The notes under the pieces were generated by a model. The model searched no databases. It saw only the letters and a list, made by a program, of their open reading frames with translations, and was not told where the DNA came from. Below, piece by piece: positions 1 to 8,336 of a stretch of DNA of 64,000 nucleotides. The stretch's first letter is position 1; the number at the start of each line of letters is the position of its first letter. Source of the stretch: Streptomyces sp. CC228A (GTDB lineage Bacteria > Actinomycetota > Actinomycetes > Streptomycetales > Streptomycetaceae); assembly GCF_021390935.1 (NCBI RefSeq), contig NZ_JAJPUI010000009.1, forward strand, positions 186,001 through 250,000, written 5' to 3'. The position numbers and the translations under genes were made by a program.

Positions 1-780
1 GCGACCGTGGGGCGCCAACTCAAGCTGCGCCGGGAGGCTTCGGGCCTGAAGGTGGCGCAGTTCGCGGACGCCATCGGGTACGGCGAGGACCTGGTCTACA
101 AGGTGGAGGCGGGCAGGCGGATTCCCCGCCCCGAGTACCTGGACAAGGCCGACAAGGTCTTGATGGCGGGCGGCCTCGTCGCCGCGATGAAGAAGGACGT
201 GGAGGAGGTCCGCTATCCCAAGAAGGTGCGGGAACTGGCCAAGCTGCAGGCGCAAGCGGTGGAGATCGGGGTGTACGCCAGCCACGGCATCTATGGGCTG
301 CTGCAAACGGAGGGTCACGCTCGGGCGCTGCTGGAGGCTCGACAGCCGCCGTATTCGCAGGACGAGGTCGAGCGTGGCGTGGCAGGGCGTATGGCCAGAC
401 ACTCCATCTTTGGGAGATCACCTGCGCCGTCGCTGAGCTTCGTCCAGGAAGAGGCTGCGCTGCGACGTCCGATCGGAGGCAGAATGGAATGGCGTCGGCA
501 GCTCCAACGCCTTCTTGAATTGGGTGAGTTGCGGAACGTCTCGCTTCAGGTGATGCCGACGCACGTCGAGGCCCATCCTGGGCTCGATGGCGGGATCCAG
601 GTACTGAAGTTCGGAGACGGCACAGCTATCGGGCGTTCCGAGGGAGCGTTCAACGGTCGCGCGGTGTCCGATCCGAAGCATGTTCGAATCCTGGAACTTC
701 GCTATGGCATGATCCGGGCCCAGGCTCTCACGCCTCGGGAGTCTCTGACCTTCATCAAGCAAGTGCTGGGAGAGGCATGA
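1..780 (+). CDS. XRE-family regulator with DUF5753 domain (5' end outside window)
   Basis: Helix-turn-helix DNA-binding protein of the actinobacterial XRE-DUF5753 type. The first ~55 residues hold the HTH (GRQLKLRREASGLKVAQFA followed by YGEDLVYKVEAGRRIP); the rest, from about residue 90, is the DUF5753 ligand/partner domain (ETA-like patterns, WRRQLQRLLELGE, SLQVMP, ILELRYGMIRAQAL). A GTG lies at 7, but the reading frame is open to base 1 and family members usually have 10-20 residues before GRQLKL, so the true start is probably upstream of the window. The stop overlaps the start of the following DUF397 gene by ATGA, the classic coupling of this pair. Such pairs often act in development or antibiotic control, or as toxin/antitoxin-like modules; which applies here cannot be told. 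Confidence 0.9.
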   Translation, partial: ATVGRQLKLRREASGLKVAQFADAIGYGEDLVYKVEAGRRIPRPEYLDKADKVLMAGGLVAAMKKDVEEVRYPKKVRELAKLQAQAVEIGVYASHGIYGLLQTEGHARALLEARQPPYSQDEVERGVAGRMARHSIFGRSPAPSLSFVQEEAALRRPIGGRMEWRRQLQRLLELGELRNVSLQVMPTHVEAHPGLDGGIQVLKFGDGTAIGRSEGAFNGRAVSDPKHVRILELRYGMIRAQALTPRESLTFIKQVLGEA

Positions 781-986
781 TGCGCACGGCACCCGCTGAA
801 CGTGGCTTCTCGCTGGTGTGGTTCAAGAGCAGCTACAGCGACAGCGGCAACGAGAGCGACTGCGTCGAGGTCGCCGCCACCCCCACCACCGTCCACATCC
901 GCGACTCCAAGAACACCAGCGGCCCGCGCCTGTCCGTCGCCCCGCACGCCTGGGCCCGCTTCCTCGGCTACGCCCGGAAGCCCTGA
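777..986 (+). CDS. DUF397 domain protein
   Basis: A 69-residue protein of the DUF397 family, recognised by the core F-x-K-S-S-Y-S...NCVEV-like pattern (FKSSYSDSGNESDCVEVAA), the VHIRDSKN strand and the W-x-x-F near the C-terminus. Its ATG at 777 overlaps the stop of the upstream XRE/DUF5753 gene (ATGA), and a second in-frame ATG follows at 780, so the two are translationally coupled. In Streptomyces, DUF397 proteins typically partner the adjacent XRE regulator, with BldB-related or antitoxin/anti-regulator roles proposed. No membrane segment or catalytic motif is visible. Confidence 0.88.
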   Translation: MMRTAPAERGFSLVWFKSSYSDSGNESDCVEVAATPTTVHIRDSKNTSGPRLSVAPHAWARFLGYARKP

Positions 987-1265
987 TAAGGGCACGCCGT
1001 ACAGGTGGGGCCGTCGACCGCGCAGGCCGGCAGTACCGGGCTGCTCGGCAAGGCGCGCCGGAACCCCCGACCTCGTAACCCGGCCGGTGAGGGAGCCGGC
1101 GTGCCGACGCCGCGCCCCGCAGCCCTGAGCGAGCCGCCGCCGCGCCATCCCGCTCGGCGCCCGGTCACGTGATCGTCACGTTTCCACCACCTCGCTTGCG
1201 CACCGCCCCGTCCGTACGTGAAATGCCCAGGTCAACACCCGCAGCAGCAGACCAGGCGAGGACCC

Positions 1266-2243
1266 ATGCCGTCGGACCACGTTCAGAGCCCCTCCGCACC
1301 CGCGGCCCTGCGGCGGAGCCGCACCGCGGCCCTGCGGCGGAGCCGCACCGCCGCCGTCGGCGTGCTGGTCGCGCTCGGTCTCACCGTCAGCGGCTGCGGA
1401 CTCCTCGGCGGCGGGTCCGGTGACCGCCCGGCCGCCGCGTCCCTGCCTCCGGAGACGGCCCGTCCCGGCAGCGCGCCGCCGGAGGAGGTCTTCCCGGACG
1501 CGCCCACGGTGAAGGAGCCCTTCCGCGGCTCGCCCGCCCTCCGCTGGGCCGACGGCGCCGCCGGGATCGAGGTGCCGGAGGCCAAGGCGGTCGGCAGCTT
1601 CTCCCCGAAGCAGGTCGCCCACGCCCTGGCCGCCGTCAAGGAGCTGCTGGTCGAGGCCAACATCACGCCCGCCACCCTGCGCGGCGAGCACCCCAAGGCG
1701 GCGCTCGACCTGCTCGACCCGCTGCAGAAGGACGGGCGCGGGCTCATGGAGGGCGGCCTGCGCAAGCCCACCAAGGACGCCGACCCCGTCATGCTGTTCA
1801 GCCGCTTCGACCCGACCGAGACCCGCGTGCTGCGGGACCTGGTCAAGACCCGGGGCCGCATCACGTACGAGAAGGGGGAGAGCGACGGGGAGCTGCTGAT
1901 CCGCGCCGACTTCTCGTTCGTCTACCCGGTGGTCAAGGTCAAGACGGGCGAGCGGGAGGTCGACCGGTCCGTCATCCGTCGCGAGCTGACGTTCGCGCTG
2001 TACGACCCCGAGGAGTACGAGACGACCCCCGGCAAGCTGTTCATGGTCGAGTGGGCGATGTCCTCGGGCAACGACGACTGCAACCGCGCCCCGGACGGCT
2101 TCCTGCACCCGACGTTCCCCTCGGACCGCATCGCCCGGCCGGACGCGTCCGCCGCGCCTTCCGGCGAGGCGGTCGACCCGTACGACCGCAGCAAGTCCCT
2201 GGACGACATGCCGCAGGAGTGCGCCGAGACCACCCGCGGCTGA
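1266..2243 (+). CDS. secreted lipoprotein, function unknown
   Basis: A 325-residue exported protein. After an Arg-rich N-terminus comes a hydrophobic stretch (AVGVLVALGLTVSGC) ending in a lipobox with Cys, so it should be lipidated and membrane-anchored outside the cell. The mature part is mixed alpha/beta without a motif I recognise; it carries two late Cys residues that could pair. I chose ATG 1266 because the signal peptide then has normal length; an ATG at 1218 would add 16 residues. The N-terminus contains a perfect tandem duplication encoding ALRRSRTA twice. It stands alone, followed by the long leader region of the S10 operon. Confidence 0.75.
   Translation: MPSDHVQSPSAPAALRRSRTAALRRSRTAAVGVLVALGLTVSGCGLLGGGSGDRPAAASLPPETARPGSAPPEEVFPDAPTVKEPFRGSPALRWADGAAGIEVPEAKAVGSFSPKQVAHALAAVKELLVEANITPATLRGEHPKAALDLLDPLQKDGRGLMEGGLRKPTKDADPVMLFSRFDPTETRVLRDLVKTRGRITYEKGESDGELLIRADFSFVYPVVKVKTGEREVDRSVIRRELTFALYDPEEYETTPGKLFMVEWAMSSGNDDCNRAPDGFLHPTFPSDRIARPDASAAPSGEAVDPYDRSKSLDDMPQECAETTRG
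1302..1349 (+). repeat. perfect 24-bp tandem duplication in a signal peptide
   Basis: Units 1302-1325 and 1326-1349 are identical and encode ALRRSRTA twice, lengthening the basic n-region of the lipoprotein signal peptide without breaking frame. Likely a recent slippage duplication. Confidence 0.9.
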
Positions 2244-2551
2244 CCCGGCCCGTCCGGGACACCCGGCCGGTGCGTCCCGTCACGCCCGGCCGGTGCGGCG
2301 GCGGTGGCGACGGCCCGCGCGGGCGGGGCCCGGCGCCTCCCCGTACGGGCGCACCTGGCACCACCCGCAGTCCGCGCCCCGTTCCCCGGCGGACGGCCGG
2401 GGCCGCGCGCAGCCGTATCCGTGCCCCCAGCGCCCGCAGGGAACCGCCCACCCCCGCCCCGCGGCGCCCGCAGGGCGGTGAGGGGGCGGTCCGAAAGGGG
2501 TCGGCAACGGCCCGCCCGCGGGCCCGGCGCGCATCGCGCTCGCGCCCCGGT

Positions 2552-2579
2552 TTGATCGGTCCCGGCCTCGGGGTAAGCT
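2552..2579 (+). promoter_or_regulatory. candidate housekeeping promoter for the S10 operon
   Basis: TTGATC (2552-2557), 16-nt spacer, TAAGCT (2574-2579), close to the actinobacterial HrdB consensus. A second possible -35, TTGGCG, lies at 2591 with CAGACT at 2616. No start-site data; this is inference from hexamers. Confidence 0.4.
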
Positions 2580-2595
2580 CTTCGGCTCGATTGGC

Positions 2596-2625
2596 GGACA
2601 GGCTGCCCCGTATGGCAGACTGTCC
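2596..2625 (+). promoter_or_regulatory. 12-bp hairpin at the start of the S10 leader
   Basis: GGACAGGCTGCC pairs with GGCAGACTGTCC around a 6-nt loop (one G/A mismatch). It begins just past the TAAGCT element, so it would lie at the very 5' end of the transcript or be an operator. Confidence 0.6.
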
Positions 2626-2845
2626 GGGTTGCTCGGTTGAGTGCCGATGCTGCGCGCCTCCCGCCGGGAGGACCGGAAGCGAGTCCCACAGTACTCGTCG
2701 CCCCTGCGTGGGGCGGACGTACGGGAATCTTTCGGGAAGCGTGGGCGGGGCCCTCACCAGGCACCCGGTGGGCTCCGCCGCGGATCCGTACGGATCATGC
2801 GGTTCCCCCGGCACCGCGGGCCCGGGTCCGTTCCCCCTTGGTTGG

Positions 2846-2865
2846 GATCTCCTTTATGGGAGATC
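2846..2865 (+). promoter_or_regulatory. perfect 7-bp hairpin in the S10 leader
   Basis: GATCTCC-TTTATG-GGAGATC, about 100 nt before the rpsJ start. The AU-containing loop stands out in GC-rich surroundings and could be a protein- or ribosome-binding element. Confidence 0.5.
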
Positions 2866-2966
2866 TGCGTAGAGGGGGCGCGACACGCCCGACCGCGGGG
2901 GTCGGAGGACCAGGGGTCGCCCACCAGGTTCCGGAGCGTTACGAGAGACAGGACTACTGAGTAGCC

Positions 2967-3275
2967 ATGGCGGGACAGAAGATCCGCATCCGGCTCAAGG
3001 CCTACGACCACGAGGTCATCGACTCCTCGGCGAAGAAGATCGTCGAGACGGTGACCCGTACCGGTGCGTCGGTCGCGGGCCCGGTGCCGCTGCCCACTGA
3101 GAAGAACGTGTACTGCGTCATCAAGTCGCCGCACAAGTACAAGGACTCGCGCGAGCACTTCGAGATGCGTACGCACAAGCGCCTCATCGACATCCTCGAC
3201 CCCACGCCGAAGACGGTCGACTCGCTCATGCGTCTCGACCTGCCGGCCGGCGTCGACATCGAGATCAAGCTCTGA
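2967..3275 (+). CDS. rpsJ: 30S ribosomal protein S10
   Basis: 102 residues, the usual length. Recognised by IRIRLKAYDHEVID at the N-terminus and the loop region HFEMRTHKRLIDI, which also contacts NusB in transcription antitermination. First gene of the S10 operon: rplC follows after 13 bases. The start ATG 2967 is the conserved MAGQKIRIRLK start. It binds 16S rRNA in the 30S head. Confidence 0.98.
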   Translation: MAGQKIRIRLKAYDHEVIDSSAKKIVETVTRTGASVAGPVPLPTEKNVYCVIKSPHKYKDSREHFEMRTHKRLIDILDPTPKTVDSLMRLDLPAGVDIEIKL

Positions 3276-3288
3276 GGTGACGCGCGAG

Positions 3289-3933
3289 ATGGCTAAGAAC
3301 ATTAAGGGCGTCCTGGGCGAGAAGCTCGGCATGACGCAGGTCTGGGACGAGAACAACCGCGTCGTCCCGGTCACCGTCGTCAAGGCCGGTCCCTGCGTCG
3401 TCACCCAGGTCCGCACCAACGACACCGACGGCTACGAGGCGGTCCAGATCGCCTTCGGCGAGATCGACCCGCGCAAGGTGAACAAGCCCCTCAAGGGCCA
3501 CTTCGCCAAGGCCGACGTCACCCCGCGCCGCCACCTTGTCGAGATCCGCACCGCTGACGCCTCCGAGTACACGCTCGGCCAGGAAGTCACCGCCGAGGTC
3601 TTCGAGGCCGGCGTGAAGGTCGACGTCACCGGCAAGAGCAAGGGCAAGGGCTTCGCCGGTGTCATGAAGCGCCACAACTTCCGTGGCCTGGGCGCCGGTC
3701 ACGGCACCCAGCGCAAGCACCGCTCGCCCGGTTCCATCGGTGGCTGCGCCACCCCGGGCCGCGTGTTCAAGGGCCTCCGCATGGCGGGCCGCATGGGCAA
3801 CGAGCGGGTCACCACCCAGAACCTGACCGTCCACGCCGTTGACGCGGAGAAGGGTCTGCTGCTCATCAAGGGCGCGGTTCCCGGTCCGAACGGCGGCCTC
3901 GTCCTGGTCCGTACCGCGGCCAAGGGGGCCTGA
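3289..3933 (+). CDS. rplC: 50S ribosomal protein L3
   Basis: 214 residues. The N-terminus MAKNIKGVLGEKLGMTQVW and the central loop region (GTQRKHRSPGSIGG) that reaches towards the peptidyl-transferase centre identify it. A longer open frame exists upstream inside rpsJ, but ATG 3289 is preceded by GAGGTGACGCGCGAG and gives the conserved N-terminus. Lies 13 bases after rpsJ and 8 before rplD; an early 23S-binding assembly protein. Confidence 0.98.
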   Translation: MAKNIKGVLGEKLGMTQVWDENNRVVPVTVVKAGPCVVTQVRTNDTDGYEAVQIAFGEIDPRKVNKPLKGHFAKADVTPRRHLVEIRTADASEYTLGQEVTAEVFEAGVKVDVTGKSKGKGFAGVMKRHNFRGLGAGHGTQRKHRSPGSIGGCATPGRVFKGLRMAGRMGNERVTTQNLTVHAVDAEKGLLLIKGAVPGPNGGLVLVRTAAKGA

Positions 3934-3941
3934 GGTAACCG

Positions 3942-4595
3942 ATGAGCACCATTGACATCCTTTCGCCGGCTGGCGAGAAGGCCGGGACCGTCGAGCTCCC
4001 CGCGGAGATCTTCGACGCGAAGGTCAGCGTCCCGCTGATCCACCAGGTCGTCGTCGCCCAGCTGGCCGCTGCCCGTCAGGGCACGCACAAGACCAAGACC
4101 CGCGGCGAGGTCCGTGGCGGTGGCAAGAAGCCGTACCGCCAGAAGGGCACCGGTCGCGCCCGCCAGGGTTCGACCCGCGCGCCGCAGTTCGCCGGCGGTG
4201 GCGTCGTCCACGGCCCCGTGCCGCGTGACTACTCGCAGCGCACCCCGAAGAAGATGAAGGCCGCCGCCCTCCGCGGTGCCCTCACCGACCGGGCGCGCAA
4301 CTCCCGCATCCACGTCGTCACCGGCGTGATCGAGGGCGAGGCGCCGTCCACCAAGGCCGCCAGGACCCTGTTCGGCAAGATCAGCGAGCGCAAGAACCTG
4401 CTCCTGATCGTCGACCGGGCCGACGAGGCCGCGTGGCTCTCCGCCCGCAACCTGCCCCAGGTGCACATCCTGGAGCCGGGCCAGCTGAACACGTACGACG
4501 TGATGCGATCCGACGACGTGGTCTTCACCAAGGCCGCCTTCGAGTCCTTCGTGTCTGGCCCCAAGGCCGTTGAGACCGAAGGGAGCGACGCCTGA
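3942..4595 (+). CDS. rplD: 50S ribosomal protein L4
   Basis: 217 residues. The long extended loop (KTRGEVRGGGKKPYRQKGTG) that lines the peptide exit tunnel is clear at residues ~50-75. In Escherichia coli L4 is the autorepressor of the S10 operon; whether it acts on the hairpin-rich leader here is unknown. GAGGTAACCG precedes ATG 3942, and its stop overlaps the rplW start (TGATG). Confidence 0.98.
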   Translation: MSTIDILSPAGEKAGTVELPAEIFDAKVSVPLIHQVVVAQLAAARQGTHKTKTRGEVRGGGKKPYRQKGTGRARQGSTRAPQFAGGGVVHGPVPRDYSQRTPKKMKAAALRGALTDRARNSRIHVVTGVIEGEAPSTKAARTLFGKISERKNLLLIVDRADEAAWLSARNLPQVHILEPGQLNTYDVMRSDDVVFTKAAFESFVSGPKAVETEGSDA

Positions 4596-4918
4596 TGTCC
4601 GAGGCGACCGTCACCAGCAAGACCTTCACGGACCCGCGTGACATCCTCGTCAAGCCGGTTGTCTCCGAGAAGAGCTACGCGCTGCTGGACGAGAACAAGT
4701 ACACGTTCGTCGTCGACCCGCGCGCGAACAAGACCCAGATCAAGCAGGCCGTCGAGGCGGTCTTCTCGGTCAAGGTCACCGGGGTCAACACGATCAACCG
4801 GCAGGGCAAGCGCAAGCGCACCCGCACGGGCTTCGGCAAGCGCGCCAACACCAAGCGCGCGATCGTGACCCTTGCCGAGGGCAACCGTATCGACATCTTC
4901 GGCGGTCCGACCGCCTAA
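4595..4918 (+). CDS. rplW: 50S ribosomal protein L23
   Basis: 107 residues, starting at an ATG that overlaps the rplD stop, so coupled translation is likely. Shows the family's DPRDILVKPVVSEKSYALLD start and the VNTINRQGKRKRTRTGFG extension that reaches the exit tunnel. L23 sits at the exit site and docks trigger factor and SRP. Confidence 0.97.
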   Translation: MSEATVTSKTFTDPRDILVKPVVSEKSYALLDENKYTFVVDPRANKTQIKQAVEAVFSVKVTGVNTINRQGKRKRTRTGFGKRANTKRAIVTLAEGNRIDIFGGPTA

Positions 4919-4959
4919 GGGCGGTCTGGATCGTCCGAATATCGGACGAGGACTGAGAA

Positions 4960-5796
4960 ATGGGTATCCGCAAGTACAAGCCGACGACTCCTGGCCGTCG
5001 TGGCGCCAGCGTCGCCGACTTCGTCGAGATCACGCGGTCCACGCCGGAGAAGTCGCTGGTCCGCCCCCTGCACAGCAAGGGCGGCCGTAACAACACCGGT
5101 CGTGTGACCGTTCGCCACCAGGGTGGCGGACACAAGCGCGCCTACCGCGTGATCGACTTCCGTCGTCACGACAAGGACGGCGTCCCGGCGAAGGTCGCTC
5201 ACATCGAGTACGACCCGAACCGCACCGCGCGCATCGCGCTCCTGCACTACGCGGACGGCGAGAAGCGCTACATCATCGCCCCCAAGGGCCTCCACCAGGG
5301 CGACCGGATCGAGAACGGCCCCGGCGCCGACATCAAGCCCGGCAACAACCTGGCCCTCCGCAACATCCCGGTCGGTACCACGATCCACGCGATCGAGCTC
5401 CGTCCCGGTGGCGGTGCCAAGTTCGCCCGGTCCGCCGGCGCCTCCGTGCAGCTGCTCGCGAAGGAGGGCTCCATGGCCCACCTCCGCATGCCGTCCGGTG
5501 AGATCCGCCTGGTCGACGTCCGCTGCCGCGCCACCATCGGCGAGGTCGGCAACGCCGAGCAGTCGAACATCAACTGGGGCAAGGCCGGCCGCAAGCGCTG
5601 GCTGGGCGTTCGCCCGACCGTCCGCGGTGTGGCGATGAACCCGGTTGACCACCCGCACGGTGGTGGTGAGGGCAAGACCTCCGGTGGTCGCCACCCGGTC
5701 TCCCCCTGGGGTCAGAAGGAGGGTCGTACGCGTTCTCCCAAGAAGGCGAGCAACAAGTACATCGTCCGCCGCCGCAAGACGAACAAGAAGCGCTAG
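4960..5796 (+). CDS. rplB: 50S ribosomal protein L2
   Basis: 278 residues, MGIRKYKPTTPGRRG at the start. The C-terminal loop NPVDHPHGGGEGKTSGG contains the conserved histidine near the peptidyl-transferase centre. AGGACTGAGAA precedes the ATG. It follows rplW by 41 bases and is 12 bases from rpsS. Primary 23S rRNA binder needed for subunit association. Confidence 0.98.
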   Translation: MGIRKYKPTTPGRRGASVADFVEITRSTPEKSLVRPLHSKGGRNNTGRVTVRHQGGGHKRAYRVIDFRRHDKDGVPAKVAHIEYDPNRTARIALLHYADGEKRYIIAPKGLHQGDRIENGPGADIKPGNNLALRNIPVGTTIHAIELRPGGGAKFARSAGASVQLLAKEGSMAHLRMPSGEIRLVDVRCRATIGEVGNAEQSNINWGKAGRKRWLGVRPTVRGVAMNPVDHPHGGGEGKTSGGRHPVSPWGQKEGRTRSPKKASNKYIVRRRKTNKKR

Positions 5797-5808
5797 GAGC
5801 GGGTTTAG

Positions 5809-6090
5809 ATGCCGCGTAGTCTCAAGAAGGGGCCCTTCGTCGACGACCACCTGATCAAGAAGGTGGACACGCAGAACGAAGCAGGCACCAAGAACGTCAT
5901 CAAGACCTGGTCCCGTCGCTCGATGATCGTCCCGGCCATGCTCGGCCACACGATCGCGGTGCACAACGGTAAGACCCACGTCCCGGTGTTCGTCACCGAG
6001 TCGATGGTCGGCCACAAGCTCGGCGAGTTCTCGCCGACCCGCACCTTCCGCGGCCACGTCAAGGAAGACCGGAAGTCGAAGCGCCGCTAA
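5809..6090 (+). CDS. rpsS: 30S ribosomal protein S19
   Basis: 93 residues, MPRSLKKGPFVDDHLIKKV start and the GHKLGEFSPTRTFRGH signature. Lies in the 30S head with S13. Preceded by GGAGCGGGTTTAG; 12 bases after rplB. Confidence 0.98.
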   Translation: MPRSLKKGPFVDDHLIKKVDTQNEAGTKNVIKTWSRRSMIVPAMLGHTIAVHNGKTHVPVFVTESMVGHKLGEFSPTRTFRGHVKEDRKSKRR

Positions 6091-6134
6091 AGGCGGGGTG
6101 TGAACGACTGATGACTTACACCGAAGGGACAACC

Positions 6135-6482
6135 ATGGAAGCCAGGGCCCAGGCGCGGTACATCCGCGTCACGCCCATGAAGGCCCGCCGCGTGGTGGAC
6201 CTCATCCGTGGCATGGATGCCACGGAGGCTCAGGCGGTCCTGCGTTTCGCCCCGCAGGCCGCGAGCGTGCCGGTCAAGAAGGTGCTGGACAGCGCCATCG
6301 CCAACGCCGCGCACAACAACAACCACACGGACGCCTCCACGCTGTTCATCAGCGAGGCGTACGTGGACGAGGGTCCGACCCTGAAGCGGTTCCGTCCGCG
6401 CGCCCAGGGCCGCGCCTACCGGATCCGTAAGCGGACCAGCCACATCACTGTGGTCGTCAGCAGCAAGGAAGGAACCCGGTAA
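6135..6482 (+). CDS. rplV: 50S ribosomal protein L22
   Basis: 115 residues from ATG 6135 (MEARAQARYIRVTPMKARR), which has GAAGGGAC at good spacing; an upstream ATG at 6111 would add MTYTEGTT and has poorer spacing, and databases differ on this. The hairpin that lines the exit tunnel ends in RAQGRAYRIRKRTSHITVVV. Its TAA overlaps the rpsC ATG. Confidence 0.95.
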   Translation: MEARAQARYIRVTPMKARRVVDLIRGMDATEAQAVLRFAPQAASVPVKKVLDSAIANAAHNNNHTDASTLFISEAYVDEGPTLKRFRPRAQGRAYRIRKRTSHITVVVSSKEGTR

Positions 6483-7309
6483 TGGGCCAGAAGGTAAACC
6501 CGCACGGGTTCCGGCTCGGCATCACCACCGACTTCAAGTCGCGCTGGTACGCCGACAAGCTGTACAAGGACTACGTCAAGGAAGACGTCGCCATCCGTCG
6601 GATGATGACGTCCGGCATGGAGCGCGCCGGCATCTCCAAGGTCGAGATCGAGCGCACCCGTGACCGCGTCCGCGTGGACATCCACACCGCTCGCCCGGGC
6701 ATCGTCATCGGCCGCCGCGGCGCCGAGGCCGACCGCATCCGCGGCGACCTGGAGAAGCTCACCGGCAAGCAGGTCCAGCTGAACATCCTCGAGGTCAAGA
6801 ACCCCGAGGTCGACGCTCAGCTCGTGGCCCAGGCCGTCGCCGAGCAGCTGTCCTCCCGCGTCTCCTTCCGCCGTGCCATGCGCAAGAGCATGCAGTCGGC
6901 CATGAAGGCGGGCGCCAAGGGCATCAAGATCCAGTGCGGTGGCCGCCTCGGCGGCGCCGAGATGTCCCGCTCGGAGTTCTACCGCGAGGGCCGTGTGCCG
7001 CTGCACACCCTCCGCGCGAACGTCGAGTACGGCTTCTTCGAGGCCAAGACCACCTTCGGCCGCATCGGCGTGAAGGTGTGGATCTACAAGGGCGACGTCA
7101 AGAACATCGCCGAGGTTCGCGCCGAGAACGCCGCCGCCCGCGCCGGCAACCGCCCGGCCCGCGGCGGTGCCGACCGCCCGGCCCGCGGTGGCCGCGGCGA
7201 GCGCGGCGGTCGCGGCCGCAAGCCGCAGCAGCAGAACGCCGCCGCCGAGGCCCCCAAGGCCGAGGCCGCTGCCGCTGCTCCGGCTGAGAGCACCGGAACG
7301 GAGGCCTGA
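6482..7309 (+). CDS. rpsC: 30S ribosomal protein S3
   Basis: 275 residues: N-terminal KH domain (IVIGRRGAEADRIR around residues 75-90) and the C-terminal S3 domain (KIQCGGRLGGAEMSR) that forms the mRNA entry channel. The last ~65 residues are an actinobacterial tail of RGG-like repeats (ARGG, RGGRGERGGRG) ending in an Ala/Glu-rich stretch, likely disordered and RNA-binding. ATG overlaps the rplV stop. Confidence 0.97.
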   Translation: MGQKVNPHGFRLGITTDFKSRWYADKLYKDYVKEDVAIRRMMTSGMERAGISKVEIERTRDRVRVDIHTARPGIVIGRRGAEADRIRGDLEKLTGKQVQLNILEVKNPEVDAQLVAQAVAEQLSSRVSFRRAMRKSMQSAMKAGAKGIKIQCGGRLGGAEMSRSEFYREGRVPLHTLRANVEYGFFEAKTTFGRIGVKVWIYKGDVKNIAEVRAENAAARAGNRPARGGADRPARGGRGERGGRGRKPQQQNAAAEAPKAEAAAAAPAESTGTEA

Positions 7310-7314
7310 CCGAC

Positions 7315-7734
7315 ATGCTGATCCCCCGTAGGGTCAAGCACCGCAAGCAGCACCACCCCAAGCGGAACGGTATGTCCAAGGGTGGTACGCAGGTTGCGTT
7401 CGGCGAGTACGGCATTCAGGCCCTCACCCCGGCGTACGTGACCAACCGCCAGATCGAGGCGGCCCGTATCGCGATGACCCGCCACATCAAGCGTGGCGGC
7501 AAGGTCTGGATCAACATCTACCCGGACCGCCCGCTGACCAAGAAGCCTGCCGAGACCCGCATGGGTTCCGGTAAGGGTTCCCCGGAGTGGTGGGTCGCGA
7601 ACGTCAAGCCCGGTCGGGTCATGTTCGAGCTGTCCTACCCGAACGAGAAGATCGCGCGTGAGGCCCTCACTCGTGCGGCCCACAAGCTGCCGATGAAGTG
7701 CCGGATCGTTAAGCGCGAAGCAGGTGAGGCGTGA
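7315..7734 (+). CDS. rplP: 50S ribosomal protein L16
   Basis: 139 residues. MLIPRRVKHRKQHHPKRNG and the GSGKGSPEWWVANVKPGR segment are diagnostic; this protein helps position tRNA in the A and P sites. Five bases after rpsC. Its stop overlaps the rpmC start. Confidence 0.98.
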   Translation: MLIPRRVKHRKQHHPKRNGMSKGGTQVAFGEYGIQALTPAYVTNRQIEAARIAMTRHIKRGGKVWINIYPDRPLTKKPAETRMGSGKGSPEWWVANVKPGRVMFELSYPNEKIAREALTRAAHKLPMKCRIVKREAGEA

Positions 7735-7958
7735 TGTCGGCCGGTACCAAGGCGTCCGAGCTGCGCGAGCTGGGCAACGAGGAGCTTGTCGGCAAGCTCC
7801 GCGAGGCCAAGGAAGAGCTGTTCAACCTCCGCTTCCAGGCGGCGACCGGTCAGCTCGAGAACCACGGCCGTCTGAAGGCGGTCCGTAAGGACATCGCCCG
7901 GATCTACACCCTGATGCGCGAGCGCGAGCTCGGTATCGAGACGGTGGAGAGCGCCTGA
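7734..7958 (+). CDS. rpmC: 50S ribosomal protein L29
   Basis: 74 residues from ATG 7734, overlapping the rplP stop (TGATG); a GTG one codon earlier is possible. The ELRELGNEELVGKLREAKEELFNLRFQ helix and QLENHGRLKAVRKDIARI are typical. Located near the exit tunnel beside L23. Confidence 0.96.
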   Translation: MSAGTKASELRELGNEELVGKLREAKEELFNLRFQAATGQLENHGRLKAVRKDIARIYTLMRERELGIETVESA

Positions 7959-8245
7959 TGAGCGAGAGCAACGTGACTGAGCAGCAGAAGACCGAGCGCA
8001 ACGCGCGCAAGACCCGTGAGGGTTACGTCGTCAGCGACAAGATGGACAAGACCGTCGTCGTCGCCGTCGAGGACCGCGTGAAGCACGCGCTGTACGGCAA
8101 GGTCATCCGCCGTACGAACAAGCTCAAGGCGCACGACGAGCAGAACGCTGCCGGCGTCGGCGACCGCGTCCTCCTGATGGAGACCCGGAAGCTGTCCGCC
8201 ACGAAGCACTGGCGCGTCGTCGAGATCCTCGAGAAGGCCAAGTAA
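7958..8245 (+). CDS. rpsQ: 30S ribosomal protein S17
   Basis: 95 residues, overlapping the rpmC stop (TGATGA). OB-fold primary 16S binder, with GYVVSDKMDKTVVVAVEDR and HDEQNAAGVGDRVLLMETR. Last gene before a 151-base, hairpin-filled break, so it marks the end of the S10 block. Confidence 0.97.
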   Translation: MSESNVTEQQKTERNARKTREGYVVSDKMDKTVVVAVEDRVKHALYGKVIRRTNKLKAHDEQNAAGVGDRVLLMETRKLSATKHWRVVEILEKAK

Positions 8246-8249
8246 GAGT

Positions 8250-8292
8250 GCGGGGGCACCGCCTCGTGGACCACGAGGCGGGCCGTCCCCGC
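8250..8292 (+). terminator. strong hairpin 1 after rpsQ
   Basis: Inner arms CCGCCTCGTGG and CCACGAGGCGG (8259-8281) are perfectly complementary and are enclosed by GCGGGG/CCCCGC (8250-8255 with 8287-8292). No U tract follows, which is common for Streptomyces terminators, so it may terminate or attenuate between S10 and spc blocks. Confidence 0.6.
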
Positions 8293-8300
8293 AAGCCCCC

Positions 8301-8318
8301 GCTGGGGCACGCCCCAGC
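8301..8318 (+). promoter_or_regulatory. hairpin 2 between rpsQ and rplN
   Basis: GCTGGGG-CACG-CCCCAGC, a perfect 7-bp stem (the inner C-G of the loop is also complementary). Middle member of three consecutive hairpins. Confidence 0.5.
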
Positions 8319-8336
8319 ACTTAGTTCCGCCAGGCT

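Larger units (their letters stand above)
2244..2966 (+). promoter_or_regulatory. long non-coding upstream region and leader of the S10 operon
   Basis: 723 bases without a convincing gene. The first ~300 are very GC-rich with no recognisable signal. From about 2,550 the sequence changes: a promoter-like pair at 2552-2579, a near-perfect 12-bp hairpin at 2596-2625, a 14-bp palindrome GATCCGTACGGATC at 2783-2796 and a 7-bp perfect hairpin at 2846-2865, then rpsJ at 2967. If transcription starts near 2590 the leader is about 375 nt, long enough for ribosomal-protein autoregulation. Confidence 0.55.
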
